64,000 bases of DNA, from contig CM055100.1 in NCBI GenBank assembly GCA_029204225.1, positions 14,094,538 to 14,158,537 of the forward strand. The letters run 5' to 3'. Shown in pieces: positions 11,706-23,418 of the stretch (the first letter of the stretch is position 1; the number at the start of each line of letters is the position of its first letter). The translations under genes and the position numbers were made by a program. Source of the DNA: Diphasiastrum complanatum (Eukaryota > Streptophyta > Lycopodiopsida > Lycopodiales > Lycopodiaceae). The notes under the pieces were generated by a model. That model was not told the DNA's origin, made no database searches, and was given only the letters and a program-made list of their open reading frames with translations.

Positions 11706-12818
11706 CCTGCCAAAGTTGCAACCTCCATACTGCAACTATCAAGCACCCTTGTGGCTTGATACAAAGGCTACGATACTTCATAACCTCTGGTTCTCCTTTT
11801 CTGCCTTTGCTGCAAGAAATGGCCTCCAGCTTCCGCGCTTCCGTTGCCAATCCTTTGCTTTATTTCCTTCTCTATGTCCTCTGGAACACTGCTAGCTCCA
11901 AACCTAAGTGGCATGGTATTCCAATACTGCCCCCATGTACACATGCACCAGCACAACCTCGCTCATCATACTTGCTAGTTTTCCAAAAAAACTAGTGATC
12001 CTTCCAACAGGGAATTACAAGCCAGCCTTGTGAGATCGAGACAGCAATTTGGAGGCATCGGACTTGCCTTTACCCACTACTTGTCCTTGGCTCCACATAG
12101 CTCATATTGTCATAGAATCAGACCAAAAATAGCTCAAAAATGATACTAGGAGTCACAATCAATACTCATAGCAAGCCATTCCTCGGAGATCTAATGCTCC
12201 CACAATCGCTTTCAGATTTGACGCAAATCCTTCTTGTCATGAGCAGGCTTTGCAGGCCAGCAGGCTTCAGACAGTAGACTCCAAGATCTAGAAACGACCA
12301 AACAATAGTTGTGGCACCTCCGGATCCTCCTCTTGCTCTCCTTCGAACTCACCCCACCTGAGAGCGATATCACCCCACCACAAGAACTCACAATTCACGC
12401 AGCTCCACCAAAGAGAACCCATCCCAGCTCCCACTTGCAGACATGCTGCTTAACTTCACGTTCCTCAAGTTTGGAGAGCAACCTCATCAACTTACAACCC
12501 AATCAAGCTACGATGCCAAGAAATCCTCCTGATAGCCAAAGACCAATCACATTCCCTCATTGGCTTGTTCCCCATGCAATGATCCTTCTCTGATCATGCC
12601 CACCATGGCTATCTCAAGCCCTTAAAGCACTTCACTGCTTGGCATCCAATGCCATTGACGTTGCAGCTTCCAAAAAAAACTGTCCAAACTCCTATTGCTT
12701 GACCCTTCAAGCAACCAATGCTTGCTTCATGACATCACAACATCCTCAATGGTTGGAGCTTCAGCAGCTTCAGCCACAGGTTCTTTGCGATCCGGAGAAG
12801 CCATTGGTCTTCCCATAA

Positions 12819-13262
12819 TCAAAAAAAAACTTCAAAAGCTATTGTTCTAGAGCTCAAACTTCTCCCAGCACTTGCATCAACCTTGTTGTTAGGAGGAGCA
12901 AGATCTGCTTCAGGTCCAAATATGATCCTTACCAGCCCAAGCCTCAGCAATAGATTTCTTCTCTCCATCTCTGTGAATTCCCTCCAAAGATTCAAGCCCA
13001 GATCAACACAACCTGCAACACCGGAAAAGTTGCCTGCCATTGGACCATTCTGCCCCCTTGCCATTGCCAACCTGACTCCGAAGAGGTGCGATGGCTTGAT
13101 CTACTTCCATGGATTGGATCTATACAGAGCTGTTGTGGCGCGGAAGACTGCCTTCACAAATGTAGTGTTAACACCATCTATCTTCCCAAAGCCAGGGCCG
13201 ACTCCGAACTGTTGCTGGAACGACCCAAATAGCTCGCGCAGATACACATCCTGTAGGGATTC
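12819..13262 (-). pseudogene. Host-like protein fragment captured inside the LTR element
   Basis: One reading frame is open for about 148 codons except for a single TAG (after the SNPWK residues). Its text looks like real protein: ELFGSFQQQFGVGPGFGKID, then HLFGVRLAMARGQNGPM, DLGLNLWREFTEMERR and IFGPEADLAPPNNK. This is not gag, pol or any retroelement protein I know. It ends in a T-rich stop and has no ATG or intron structure. It sits directly downstream of the 5' LTR, the usual place for a transduced host sequence. I cannot name the donor gene. The alternative is an unusual gag of a lineage I do not recognise. Confidence 0.5.
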
Positions 13263-13274
13263 GGTGGGCCTTCA

Positions 13275-13352
13275 ACGGATACAACTTAACCTTTCTAGTT
13301 CAGAGGTTGCACCGTGATGCAACTTAACCTTTCTGGTTCAGAGGTTGCACCA
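13275..13352. repeat. 39-bp direct duplication
   Basis: CAACTTAACCTTTCT(A/G)GTTC followed by AGAGGTTGCACC occurs twice, 39 bp apart, just inside the 5' LTR of the non-autonomous element. Confidence 0.75.
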
Positions 13353-13399
13353 AAATCATGGAGCCTTTTGTGCCTTCCGTGAGCCGTGTCAAGAAGTAG

Positions 13400-13642
13400 A
13401 GAGAGACACAGACATAGTGCAACAACGCTTGCTCCGGGAGGCTCTCTTTCGCCACTCATAAATTACATAATGATGCTCATATATATACACGGTGTTCTTG
13501 TAATAACAGTTGATTACAAGACTCATTATTCCTAATCTAAACTGATTAAGTCACTACACCAACTTAGACCACTATGTGCACTATGTACATGGAATCCTAT
13601 AAAGCATATATGTTTGGTTGCAACGGTCACAAATTTCCAACA
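13400..13642 (-). repeat. 5' LTR of the non-autonomous element
   Basis: 243 bp, partner of 10,101-10,341; starts TGTTGGAAAT on the minus strand. Confidence 0.75.
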
Positions 13643-13969
13643 AGTCAGAATAAGTAAAGATGGCAGGCATAAATTGGAAAGTTGATATTATGTTGGACAA
13701 ATGCATATCAGTCGCTACATTTTCGAATATGACAAGTATGAACGGGGAAAGTGTTCAACAATATTTACAAGCAGGAAACGCCTCACTACAACTGGTTAGA
13801 ATCAAATACAAAAGCAAGAGATAAAACATATGCATTTGCAGAGCAACCACAACTACAAACAGACATAAAATGCACTTTGTAATCAATGTTGTTGCTATTT
13901 AAAACATATTACAACATTTCCAATGTCAGCGGGGAAATGAGCCCAAGATCTTGGTTATTGTAAACAATA

Positions 13970-14632
13970 GTGAGAAAGCTTCAAGTTGCCATTAGTGCAC
14001 CAAATGGGATCCAGGTCTGCTAAACCAGTGACTCCCCAAAGTTCATTGTTGTAAAGATCAAAAAAGAGTGTAGGCAAGTTTGAGCAACCCTGCTTGACCC
14101 AGTAGTGCTTGTGACTTTCTCAGATATACTCGCAAAGGAATGAAAGCAACCGAACACTTGCTCGTATGGTGTCATAATCGCTAATACGATATTTTGTGAA
14201 AACTGGAGGTCCCTCAACCTTTGAATAAGCATACGCCAAGGGATTGAGTCAATTGCAAACATGAAATCAACAACACAACAATATACACGCTCGTGTCTAA
14301 ACTTGGTCTCCTCAATGAGTGACCTAAGGGCGAGGATGTGATTCAATGTAACTAATCTGTCCCATAGCATGTAAGTGAGATGACTCTGCCTTTCCACATA
14401 ATATTCTCTTTTGTATAGATCCATAAAGCTTAGCCATAATTTGTCCAAACATGATGGTGTGATAGTCTTTTGGCCTCATACGATCACCATTCTCATGGAT
14501 AGGGTGGTATACACTGTTAGAACTTAGTACATCAGGAGTTTCCTGCTTTTTCAGAATCAAAAGAATCGGAAGTTCATGTGGTTCAGAAACAGGGTCTTCG
14601 GGAAAGAAATCGAAAGAAGAGGTTGATGCCAA
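13970..14632 (-). pseudogene. Non-LTR (LINE-type) reverse transcriptase fragment
   Basis: On the minus strand three frames together give a LINE RT: a fingers segment with GDRMRPKDYHTIMFGQIMAK then LYGS (compare GDRxxPxNYRxIxVG...KLYG), the palm segment VYCCVVDFMFAIDSIPW, where the family has DFxKAFDxVPR, and after a frameshift VKQGCSNLPTLFFDLYNNEL, matching motif B (VKQGCPLSPTLF.LYIDEL). The region before motif C is cut off, and the reading frame changes at about 14,090 and 14,330. No ORF1, endonuclease or tail is attached. Clearly dead. The fragment at 25.6-26.2 kb may be from the same family. Confidence 0.75.
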
Positions 14633-14900
14633 TAAATTTATAGAAAAATGTTAAAAAAATCTAAAAAACAAAGATTAATGTTGCATTTCACAAAGTTTAC
14701 TTCTTAGTAGTACTTCAATAAGACATAATCGTCATTGCAATGGATTTGTCAGAATTTAAACCCAATATAACCACAAATCCACATTGAACATAACCATGTG
14801 GCATGATCCATTCAACATTATAGACAAGATTCAAACTTAAATATAACCCCAATCCATTATCCATAGTAGAGTCAATAAATGAGTCACAAAAGACATCTAA

Positions 14901-14903
<3 letters not shown>

Positions 14904-14973
<70 letters not shown>
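14904..14973. repeat. (CT)n microsatellite, 70 bp
   Basis: Perfect CT dinucleotide run; it produces artificial Ser-Leu and Arg-Glu open frames on the two strands. Confidence 0.98.
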
Positions 14974-14975
<2 letters not shown>

Positions 14976-15035
14976 CACAAAACAGAAGGCTATGCTGCAA
15001 CAACGTGTGTGTTCTTCAGATCTCAATCGTTGCAA

Positions 15036-15483
15036 TCGAATTGAAACACGGCTCTCCCTTTATGACCATTTGGTAAATATCAGGAATTACCTGTTCCCAA
15101 TGGTATGAGGAAGTTTGAAACGGCCCACACCTTTTCAAAATTAGGAAAGAATCGTGATTCAATGAAACCTTGGCTTGTAGTGATCGTTGTATTGAAGAGA
15201 GTGGCAATAACCGAGGCTAAGATGCCAGGAGCATGGATAATTTGTCTCGGCTTCAAGATCCTGTATATCCCTTGCACAGTCACGTTTCAAGTCATCAATG
15301 GCATCACGAACCATATGTCCTACGAATAGGAAGAACCCTAAGGGTTGGAAGATACGGAAATGGGTGCAGTGGGCATGGTATATAAAGTGGTGGCATAATG
15401 GAACCAAGTATAAAGGTTTGTCAATGGTGTTGAAGGGGCGCGATGAAGGAATTTGCCCTAGAAGGACTTGCATCAAGAGCTAT
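15036..15483 (-). other. Weak coding-like stretch, unidentified
   Basis: The minus strand reads through two overlapping frames with hydrophobic and charged blocks (PLGFFLFVGHMVRDAIDDLK, then GILASVIATLFNTTITTSQG and IESRFFPNFEKVW). One frameshift would join them. No family recognised; it could be a pseudogene exon or chance. Confidence 0.2.
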
Positions 15484-15676
15484 ACAAATAATTGCCATCA
15501 GAGGCAATAACTTTCTGATCCTCTTGAACTAACCTCGCAGACTTGTAGGCAGGACCGCTCTGATATAGGGAAGCTCCAGTTTGAAGTGCGAAGGTTAATT
15601 CCTAGCTATTTCACAGAAACTTGCAAAAAACAACGAAAAATATCAAAAAATCCTTTCCAGATCATGCAATGATCAT

Positions 15677-17760
15677 ATGGTTTTAGCCAGATTCCCAAAA
15701 ACCATCAGGCGTGAACTCAAACAAAGGGAGCAATACAAAACATTGCAAGAGGCGATGATAGATGCAATACGAGAGGAGGATGACGGATCATATGATGATG
15801 AATCAAGCCAGGTTTTGACAGCTTATACATACATCAAATCAAACCACCATCACTTCAACTTCTGTAGCATCTACCAATATCAATGCAACAACACAATTGA
15901 TTTTGGATGAAATGGAAAGACTGCATAAACAACATCAATTACAAATGGAGTACATGACAACGCAGTTTGATCAAAAGCTCAAATCATTACAAACTCCAGC
16001 CGTTAGCCAATCAGAAGCAGCTCCGCAGTAGTTTCTAAAGAGGGAGAATGTATGGTGCTCGATCAACACTCAGAACCATATGATTAATGAACGTCCAATT
16101 AGAAATGTGTTGCGTGTGAGTCAATTAGTTGACCAAGGATGTAGTGTCAAGTTTGATTGCAATGCAAGCAAAGATTAGTAAACAAATTGTCATCTATATA
16201 ATGCTTCATCACATGAGACTGCTTATTGTCCATTCAATCCACAGGTTATCCAGCAGAGAAAAGCTTCATATGGATTTCATCAAAGAGCTCCCAATCTAGC
16301 ACCTAGGATAGGGGAAGCCCCACAAAGATTGCCCGTAACAGCACTTCTAGGAATTCAAGGAGCTCAAGTAGATTTGGCTGCAGCAGAAGTGGAAGCAATG
16401 CCACAATAGGAAGCGGTCCCAATGTTTTATGGTACCTTTCAAATCACCTTTTCAAACCGTGTTTAAATCGGGTTTGAATCAACTTCACCAAGTTCGAACC
16501 GGCGAATCGGATTTAGGGTCCCCCCCCCTCCCCCCCTTAGTTTCTACTCCCCTCCCTTAGTTTCTACTCTTTGATTATGTCAATCCTGAGTCTTGTTACC
16601 TAACAATACTTGTCACCTGTTATTTAGGGTTCTTGATCCATCTGTTGCTCGCAGTTTTAGCTATGATCTATCTGATATCATTTGTGACATTAGTTAGTAA
16701 CTACCAACTTTGATACATGAGTAGAAAAATTGATCATTGTTACTTGTCACGCAAAACATTAACGTCACACGGTACACCATCATACACATTACAATTTACA
16801 ATGAAACACTCGAAAAAATCCCGAAGGGTCTCTCTCTATCTCTTTGTGGAAAATGGCAAAACAAAATGGTTCGATCTGTTTTGTCTTCTTAAAAAAAAAA
16901 ACGGGTTCAAAGCGTTTTTTTCTTTTAGAAAAAATTAAATTTTTTTTTTTTCCCCCAGTTTGCACTAGCCCGATTCGAACCAGCAGTTCGAACCGCAGTT
17001 CGACACAACACTGAGCGGTCCAATGGTTAGTGCCAACAAACCCATTTCGCGATCCAGCAATCAATGAGTATTATAAAATTTATTCTGCCACACAAAAAAA
17101 AAGGCAATGGACGAAGCCGTCAATAGGTTGTTTTAGATGTGGTGAAAATCATCGCATAGCAAAATATCTTAAAAAAGACCAATAAACAATTTATTGTCAA
17201 GATTGTGGACATGGGGCAATGAGGATTGTCCTACAAGGCTGAATGTACCAAAAACTGATGCGCCTATAAATATGATTTCCATTTATATCAAAAAGTTTTT
17301 ATAGAAACACTCCCTGTATCACTCCAACTAGATCACGTTGTCCAACAGCATCAGTCCTAACAGTGACAAGAGCACAAAAGTGCAAAGAAGTTGCCCCGGA
17401 TTCGCCACCTGCTGAATCAATCCCAGTTGATCAACCATCCACATCAAGGGTTTATCGAAATCTGAATTCAAAAAAGAAGAAATATCATAATATGAGGCAA
17501 CGGATCAAAGATCTACAAGCTGAAGAGGCAACAGAAGCTACAAGGGAGGGAATTGGTTCATTCACCTCAACACTTAGATGTTAGTACTCAATTACATCGG
17601 AGGGAGGAACCCTTCCAGATGATTGACCCAAAAGTTCCAAAAACAAAGTTGATTGCAAGTATTCTATCTAGTAAGATAGGCATTACACTTGGCGAATTTC
17701 TACGTCTTGTTCCACAAGCAAAAGAAATTATGGCAGATCGTATCAGAATTCCTACCTAAT
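15677..17760 (+). pseudogene. Ty3/Gypsy gag to protease remnant, interrupted
   Basis: Starts with a gag-like helix-rich segment (RELKQREQYKTLQEAM, then REEDDG) and continues with many stops. At about 17,130 comes a double zinc-knuckle-like stretch, CFRCGENHRIAKYLKKDQ then YCQDCGHG, in which the third Cys of the first knuckle is lost. The downstream open segment (17,363-17,760) reads RAQKCKEVAPDSPPAES and later KVPKTKLIASILSSKIGITL, as in linkers between gag and protease. About 16,430-17,060 differs in character and looks inserted. It cannot make a functional protein. Confidence 0.55.
16430..17060. repeat. Insertion with homopolymers and GGTTCGAAC-type words at both ends
   Basis: The left end holds TTCGAACCGGCGAATCGG, the right end TTCGAACCAGCAGTTCGAAC. 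Between them are C-rich (16,520-16,550), A-rich and T-rich runs. No ORF of interest. It separates two parts of the Gypsy remnant, so it is probably a small mobile element. Confidence 0.4.
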
Positions 17761-17835
17761 TCTATTTTAATAAAGTGTATTTTATTTTTTAACAGCCTAC
17801 AAAACTACAAGGCATTCGGAACAGTCCAATGTTTG

Positions 17836-17930
17836 GTCAAATCGCGGTTCGAACCACAAATCGTGGTTCGACATGGCCGATTTGAACTAGCCTGGCTAGA
17901 ACCGCGGTTCGGTTCGAACTGCTATTGGCT
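17836..17930. repeat. Dense cluster of GGTTCGAAC-type words in both orientations
   Basis: GCGGTTCGAACC, GTGGTTCGAC, GAACCGCGGTTCGGTTCGAA and related words alternate over 95 bp and can pair with one another. They match words at both ends of the 16.4-17.1 kb insertion. Confidence 0.6.
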
Positions 17931-17984
17931 AAAAAGATTTCTTGGGTCGCGGCTGGGGCCCGAGGGTTTCCAAACACGTTTTTG

Positions 17985-18240
17985 GAGAGGAGAGAAGAGG
18001 AGAGGGAGTGAGAGAAGACGAGAGAGGGAGTGAGAGAAGAGGAGATCGTTAGAGAAGAGCTTAGAGGAGAGGGGGGGGCTTTTTGCCATTTGGTTTAGAT
18101 TTTGCCATTGACAGTTGAAACTTGAGAGGAGCATTGATAGAATACTCATTGGTAGGAGTGAGAGGGAGTGCGTGTGTAGGAGAGAGAAGTGTGAGTGTGA
18201 GTGTGAGGGAGAGGGAGAGAGGTTAGAGGCATTCATTGAG
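17985..18240. repeat. Purine-rich low-complexity sequence
   Basis: Imperfect repeats of GAGAGGGAGTGAGAGAAGA and GAGTGTGAG. It resembles a 5' UTR or LTR purine tract, but no gene is attached. Confidence 0.8.
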
Positions 18241-19736
18241 GCTTGAGCCATCATCCATGAAAGTTCAAAGTTGAAACTTGAGTTAAAACTTAGTAAGTAG
18301 TAAGTAGGTTGGGGAGTGAATTTTGAAAGATAATAGATTAGAAGTAATAAGTATTAGGTAATTAGTCATAGGAATCAGGTACTAGGTAATAGTATGAGAT
18401 AGGAATTAGGACTAGTCTGAAATGCTGAAGGTTAGGGATCCAGTATGGGATCGTGTGACAATTGAAGTAAACTATGGCACATCAGGCACAAAGGGGTGGA
18501 CCTGCAGGTAAAGTTTAAACCGTAAATGGTAATAGTCAATTTTAAGTTTCAACTTTCTATCACCTATAAGTTGTAGTTGTGAACACTGAACGTTCAACAG
18601 ACTATATAGATGACAGTACATAGTATAGGTGTCAGTGAGAGAAGGTGACTCCCAAGGGCCAACTGCAACGTTGACTCAATTACATGTTGAAAATTTCAGA
18701 TTTACTTCTTAAATGAAGATAAATGTGTTTGACACACATTTCTTGCTGAAATTCCCTGTTGGTGAGCTTGGAGTAGGGCGCTACCATCAGCTCTATATGC
18801 ACATAGTGTGCACTCTTTTTAGCCATAAATTTCTGGTTTTGGTTTAGGCTTCATTTGAAGTCTACCTATTTGTGAGCACTATGTTTTTTGTGCAGAAATC
18901 AGGCACCTATTTCATTACTTATTGAGCAAATTGCATGTGGAGTATTGCAATCTATTGTGCTCATAATTTCAGCTTTGAGGTTGCTGCCCTTTGAGTAGAT
19001 TTTGTCTTGAAAGTCTATTTCCTATCTACTACATGTAAAAATTACAACAAATAAGGATCCTAAAACACTTGAAATGATGAGGGAAACAATAGATTATGAT
19101 TTCATAAGATTAGCACAAGTTGAACCATCAAAATCCATCAAAAATCTGTGCTTGAACCTCACTAAATGGCCCAAATCCTTGAAGAAGGCTTCACACGTGT
19201 GAAAGTACGGCCTCCCACAGTCTGAGTACTGTACACTAGACCTACATTCAATCCTATAATCATTAGTAATCACAAATACTCAAACAATTATGAACATAGA
19301 GAGCAATTGCACCATTATGAGAGAAAAAACATGAAGTTGCTTGATTGATTTTGGTGAGATATCATCACCTATATATACATGATCCATCACGGTTTTGGGC
19401 AGGTATGAGTAGCCCTAAACCTATCCCTAATGCTAATTTTGGTGGATCTTTCATCCCTACCAAGTTAGGATTGGAATCTTGGAGATCCCTCAACAATGCA
19501 AAAATTACCAAAAATAGCTCCTATTTTTTCTCCCTTGTATCTAAGCATAATTTGGACTCATTCCAAAGGTTCTAACACTTAGGTCTACTTGAGAACATCC
19601 TTATGAATGGAATCCTATGCTATTTGGCACGTGTGACAAGCCACATCATGACCATCGAACTATTTACAAGTCATATGACCAAAACTAGTCAAGCTAGAAT
19701 TGTGAATTTTTAACACTACAAGCTGAATTTTCTATT
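18241..19736. other. No gene recognised
   Basis: Mixed AT-rich DNA. It does not resemble the 3' LTR at 23,419, so the Copia element starting at 19,737 has lost its 5' LTR. Confidence 0.5.
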
Positions 19737-20730
19737 ATGGCTAAAGAATCGGAGTCTATTGGTTCTTTATTTAATGAAGATAGGCTGGATGGCACAAACT
19801 ATTCCTTGTGGTGCTACATGATAAAGAACCTTCTAATTGCTAAAGGTTTGTGGGAAGTAGTTAATGGTGACGAAGAGAGGCCGCCTACCTTGGCACCTAT
19901 TACACCATCTAGAACAACTACTTCATCATCTACGGAGGTGTCTTCCAATGAGCAAAAGAAGTGGGATCGACGAGATGCACAAGCACATTCCGTCATTGCA
20001 TTATCAGTGAAGAGATCTATTCTTCCTCATATTAGATCATGCAAGACTTCCAAAAGTGCTTGGGAGACTCTTGCCAAGATATTTCAAGTAAAGAATGCGG
20101 CAAAAGTGGTATATCTTCGAAACCAACAACATTGATAGAAGGAAAACCAATTTTTTACTTATAAATTGATCATGAATTCATCACATATTTATACAACTTT
20201 CTATCTTGAAGATGCAAGAAGGTGATTTGCTTACAAACCACTTGACGAAGATCAAGGATCTTCAAGAGGAGCTTCTTAGTATTGATGAGGTGATTGAGAA
20301 CTCACAATTTGTATCTATTACTCTCAACTCTCTTCCTAGTTCTCACCTTCCATTTGTGTCATCATTGAGCATTTCTCTTAGGGGACAGCAAATCTCCTTC
20401 GACGAACTTGTTGGCTTACTTCTTCAAGAAGAGCAAACAAGGATCAACTTTGGTGAACAAGAAGATCAAGCTTTCTTTGCAAAAGGCAAAGGCAAAGGCA
20501 AGTGGAAAGGGAAGCCTTCTTTCAAAACTTCCAAAGATGATCAAAAATTTAAGGAAGCTCAAGATCAAGGCTCGAAGAAGAAGGGTAAGTGCCACTATTG
20601 CAAGAAGTTTGGGCATCACATCAAAGAATGTAGGAAGAGGCTTGCAAAGGAAAAAGAGAAAGGTAACGATTGGCTGTGGAATTCAAAGAAGACAAATGTC
20701 TTATCGAAGACCCAAAGAGATCTTTTATAA
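19737..20730 (+). pseudogene. Copia gag with intact CCHC zinc knuckle
   Basis: The true ATG at 19,737 begins a gag with the N-terminal signature LDGTNYSLWCYMIKNLLIAK (DUF4219-like) and the UBN2-type helical capsid region. A stop near 20,132 and a frame change at about 20,206 break it. The second half contains QISFDELVGLLLQEEQTR and a CX2CX4HX4C knuckle (CHYCKKFGHHIKEC), all four ligands present, within a Lys-rich tail. Confidence 0.85.
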
Positions 20731-20735
20731 TCATT

Positions 20736-21278
20736 GCTTCAGGAACATTACGTGGTGGATTGTTCCTTATGGATACCTATGAGCGAAGAGCTTCATCATC
20801 TTTTTGTCTTGTTGCATCAAGTTCACATTCTTTGGAGTTGGCTGAATTATGGCATGCTAGGTTTGGACATCTCAACTTTGTTAGCTTGAAAATATTGAAG
20901 AGATTCAATATGGTTGAAGACATTTCTAATATTGAGCATCCCGAAGGACATGTATGCGAAGGATGCATACTTGGAAAATTTCAAAGGCAAGCTTTTCCAA
21001 TTGATGGAACTATTCGAGTTGATGGAAAATTTGATTTGGTTCATAGTGATGTATGTGGTCCAATGAGGATCGAATCCATTGGAAGGTGTAAGTACTTTGC
21101 TACTTTTATTCATGACCTTTCAAGATTTACATGGATTTATCCTATGAAGGCAAAATCTGAAGTTGTTCTACACTTTAAGGATTTTCTAGCAATTATAGAA
21201 AACCGGTTTGGGCACTCTTTGAAGATCTTACGTACCGACCGAGGAGGAGAATATATAAAGAATACGTTCGGTACTTAA
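20736..21278 (+). pseudogene. Copia GAG-pre-integrase and truncated integrase
   Basis: ELWHARFGHLNFVSLKIL and CEGCILGKFQRQAFP are the pre-integrase HHCC-type zinc region. The integrase core starts FDLVHSDVCGPM (first catalytic Asp) and reaches LRTDRGGEY (second Asp). The frame then enters GVKCIFVGYSSKSKGYRLFN text directly, so the segment with the catalytic Glu is deleted. Confidence 0.85.
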
Positions 21279-22620
21279 AGGAGTTAAATGCATATTTGTT
21301 GGCTATAGTAGCAAAAGCAAGGGCTATAGGTTGTTTAATATGGATACTAATAAAATCATAATGAGTCATGATGTTCATTTTGATGAAAAGACCTCCTATG
21401 ATGTTGCGCCCACTCATGTCATGAAAGGGGACTTCCCCCATGATGCATATCTTGAAATATTTCCAGATTTGGTTTTGCCATCTAATCATGAAGATAAGGG
21501 ACTGCCATCAACTTCTAGTGGACAGCCCACTACTTCTTCAATTTTGCAGCCCATAGTTCATCAAGAAGAACCTATTTATGGTGAAGAGCAGCCTGTTGAA
21601 GACATTGGACAGCAAGGTCCAAGTTCGGAAAACATTGGACAGCAAGATCCAAGTTCGGAACACTTTGGACAGCAAAGTGTTGACAAAGGTAAGGCTGTTG
21701 GACAGCCCAAACCAGTCCCTAAATGGTTGTTGCAGACTTTGCAGGACAACAAACTAGACCATTTCTATGAAGGGAAGACTCGTGCCTCTACTAAATCAGT
21801 AGAATTTGCTGATTTTTCTGATTTTGCTCTTATTTCTATTGAGGATAGTGCAGTAGAACCTGTTTTTTATGAGCAGGCCAAAGAAGTAAAATGTTGGGAG
21901 GATGCGATGCAAGAGGAATACAACTCACTCATGAAGAACCACACTTGGGTTTTTGTTGATCTTCCACATGGAAAGAAAGCAGTTGGCTGTAAATGGGTAC
22001 ACAAGATCGAATATAAGTCTGATGGTACGGTTGAAAGATACAAGGCGAGACTTGTTGCAAAAGGCTATGCGCAAAAGCAAGGGATTGATTATGAAGAGAC
22101 TTTTGCTCCTACCACTTGAATGACCACCGTAAGTATAGTCACCGCCTTGGCTGCCCATCATGGTTGGCATATGCACCAACTTGACATAAAGACAACATTC
22201 CTCAATGGTGATCTAAATGAGGAAGTTTACCTTCAGCAACCTGCTGGTTTTTTTATTGCAAGTCAAGAAGACAAAGTGTGTCTTTTCAAGAAGGCTCTCT
22301 ATGGACTTAAGCAAGCTCCAAGGATGTGGTATCAAAAGATACACACATACTTTTGTGATCGAGGGTTCTCTAATATTCCTAGTGAATCTACTCTTTATGT
22401 TATAAATACTTCTGAATTTATCATCATTATTTTACTTAATGTTGATGATATTATCATTACGGGTAACAATGAGCAATATATTGAAGCCTTAAAATTTGAT
22501 CTTGCTTCGGTTTATGATACCTCAAATTTAGGCCAATTGCACTTTTACCTTGGTCTTGAATTTTTGCAAGGAAGGGTTGGAATCTCCATCTCTCAACAAC
22601 GATACATTGAGCAGATTTGA
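21279..22620 (+). pseudogene. Copia reverse transcriptase
   Basis: The start is CIFVGYSSKSKGYRLF, then a linker with GQQ(D/G)PSSE repeats. RT proper begins VGCKWVHKIEYKSDGTVERY and contains HQLDIKTTFLNGDLNEEVYL (first catalytic Asp), LYGLKQAPRMWYQ, and the catalytic box as NVDDIIITG where YVDD is normal. A single TGA at 22,117-22,119 interrupts it between the EETFAP segment and MTTVSIV. Confidence 0.9.
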
Positions 22621-23412
22621 AACGATTCAAGATGGAAGATTGCAAGCCGGTTGCTACACCAATAGAGACGGGTCTGAAATTAAGTAATCAAAGTGGTGGT
22701 GAACCATTTGATACAACCTTATATTGTCAAGCAGTTAGAAGTCTCATCTACCTATGCAACTCAAGACCGGACATTTCTTTTAGTGTCTCCCTCATGAGTC
22801 AATTTATGCATGCTCCGTTGACATCACATTGGAAAGCTTCGAAGAGGATCTTTAGATATCTTCAAGGAACTAAGACACTTGGACTATTTTATCCTTCTTG
22901 TGAATATGCATGCTTGGCTGGTTTTAGTGACTCGGATTGGGGTGGAGATCAAGACACTAGCAAGTGGGTATTGTTTTTTTCTTGGAAATTCTGCAATCTC
23001 TTGGTTAAGTAAAAAGCAGCCCACCGTTGCTACATCTTCACGTGAAGTTGAATATAGAGCTACATTTTCAGCCACTATGGAGTGTTTATGGCTGAGACAA
23101 TTACTTGCCGATATGAAGCATGGCCAGCCCTCAGCTGCTATCCTTTTTACTGATAGTCAAAGTGCTATAGCTATTGCACGAAATCTAGTCTTTCATGCAA
23201 GGACAAAGCATATCGAGATCCACTATCACTTTATTCGGGAGAAGCTTCATAATGGCGACATTACACTTGAATATTGTCCCACGGAGGATAATATTGCGGA
23301 TGTGTTCACTAAGGCATTACCTAGAGTTAAATTTAAAGCTTTTTGTCATGCTTTAAGTTTAAGGCTACTTGCTGATTTTCTTACTAAGTGGATACATGTC
23401 ATTTTCATTTAA
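22617..23412 (+). pseudogene. Copia RNase H
   Basis: Joins the RT after a stop at 22,618 through CKPVATPIETGLKLS and LIYLCNSRPDISFSVSLMSQ, then FSDSDWGGDQD (RNase H Asp), SAISWLSKKQPTVATSSREVEY (Glu region), LFTDSQSAIAIA and ARTKHIEIHYHFIRE. One frameshift at about 22,965 lies in a T run. It ends TKALPRVKFKAF with stop at 23,412, seven bases before the LTR. Confidence 0.9.
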
Positions 23413-23418
23413 GGAGGG

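Larger units (their letters stand above)
10101..13642 (-). mobile_element. Non-autonomous LTR retrotransposon (LARD-like), minus strand
   Basis: Two direct repeats of about 242 bp flank 3.06 kb. Read on the minus strand each starts TGTTGGAAATTTGTGACC, a typical plant Copia-type LTR start, and the right border of the internal part is AAGTGGGAGAT just before the second LTR, a polypurine tract. This fixes the orientation: 5' LTR at 13642, 3' LTR at 10341. The other LTR ends fade at CTCTCT without a clear CA, and no target-site duplication was found. The internal region has no gag, protease, integrase or RT, so it would need proteins supplied in trans. Instead it holds a host-like protein fragment and a 140-bp tandem array. 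The LTR copies differ at a few sites, suggesting an old but not ancient insertion. Confidence 0.7.

Noticed and set aside
14715-15076. Open frames with Arg-Glu or Ser-Leu repeats
   Set aside because: They are produced by the CT microsatellite at 14,904-14,973.
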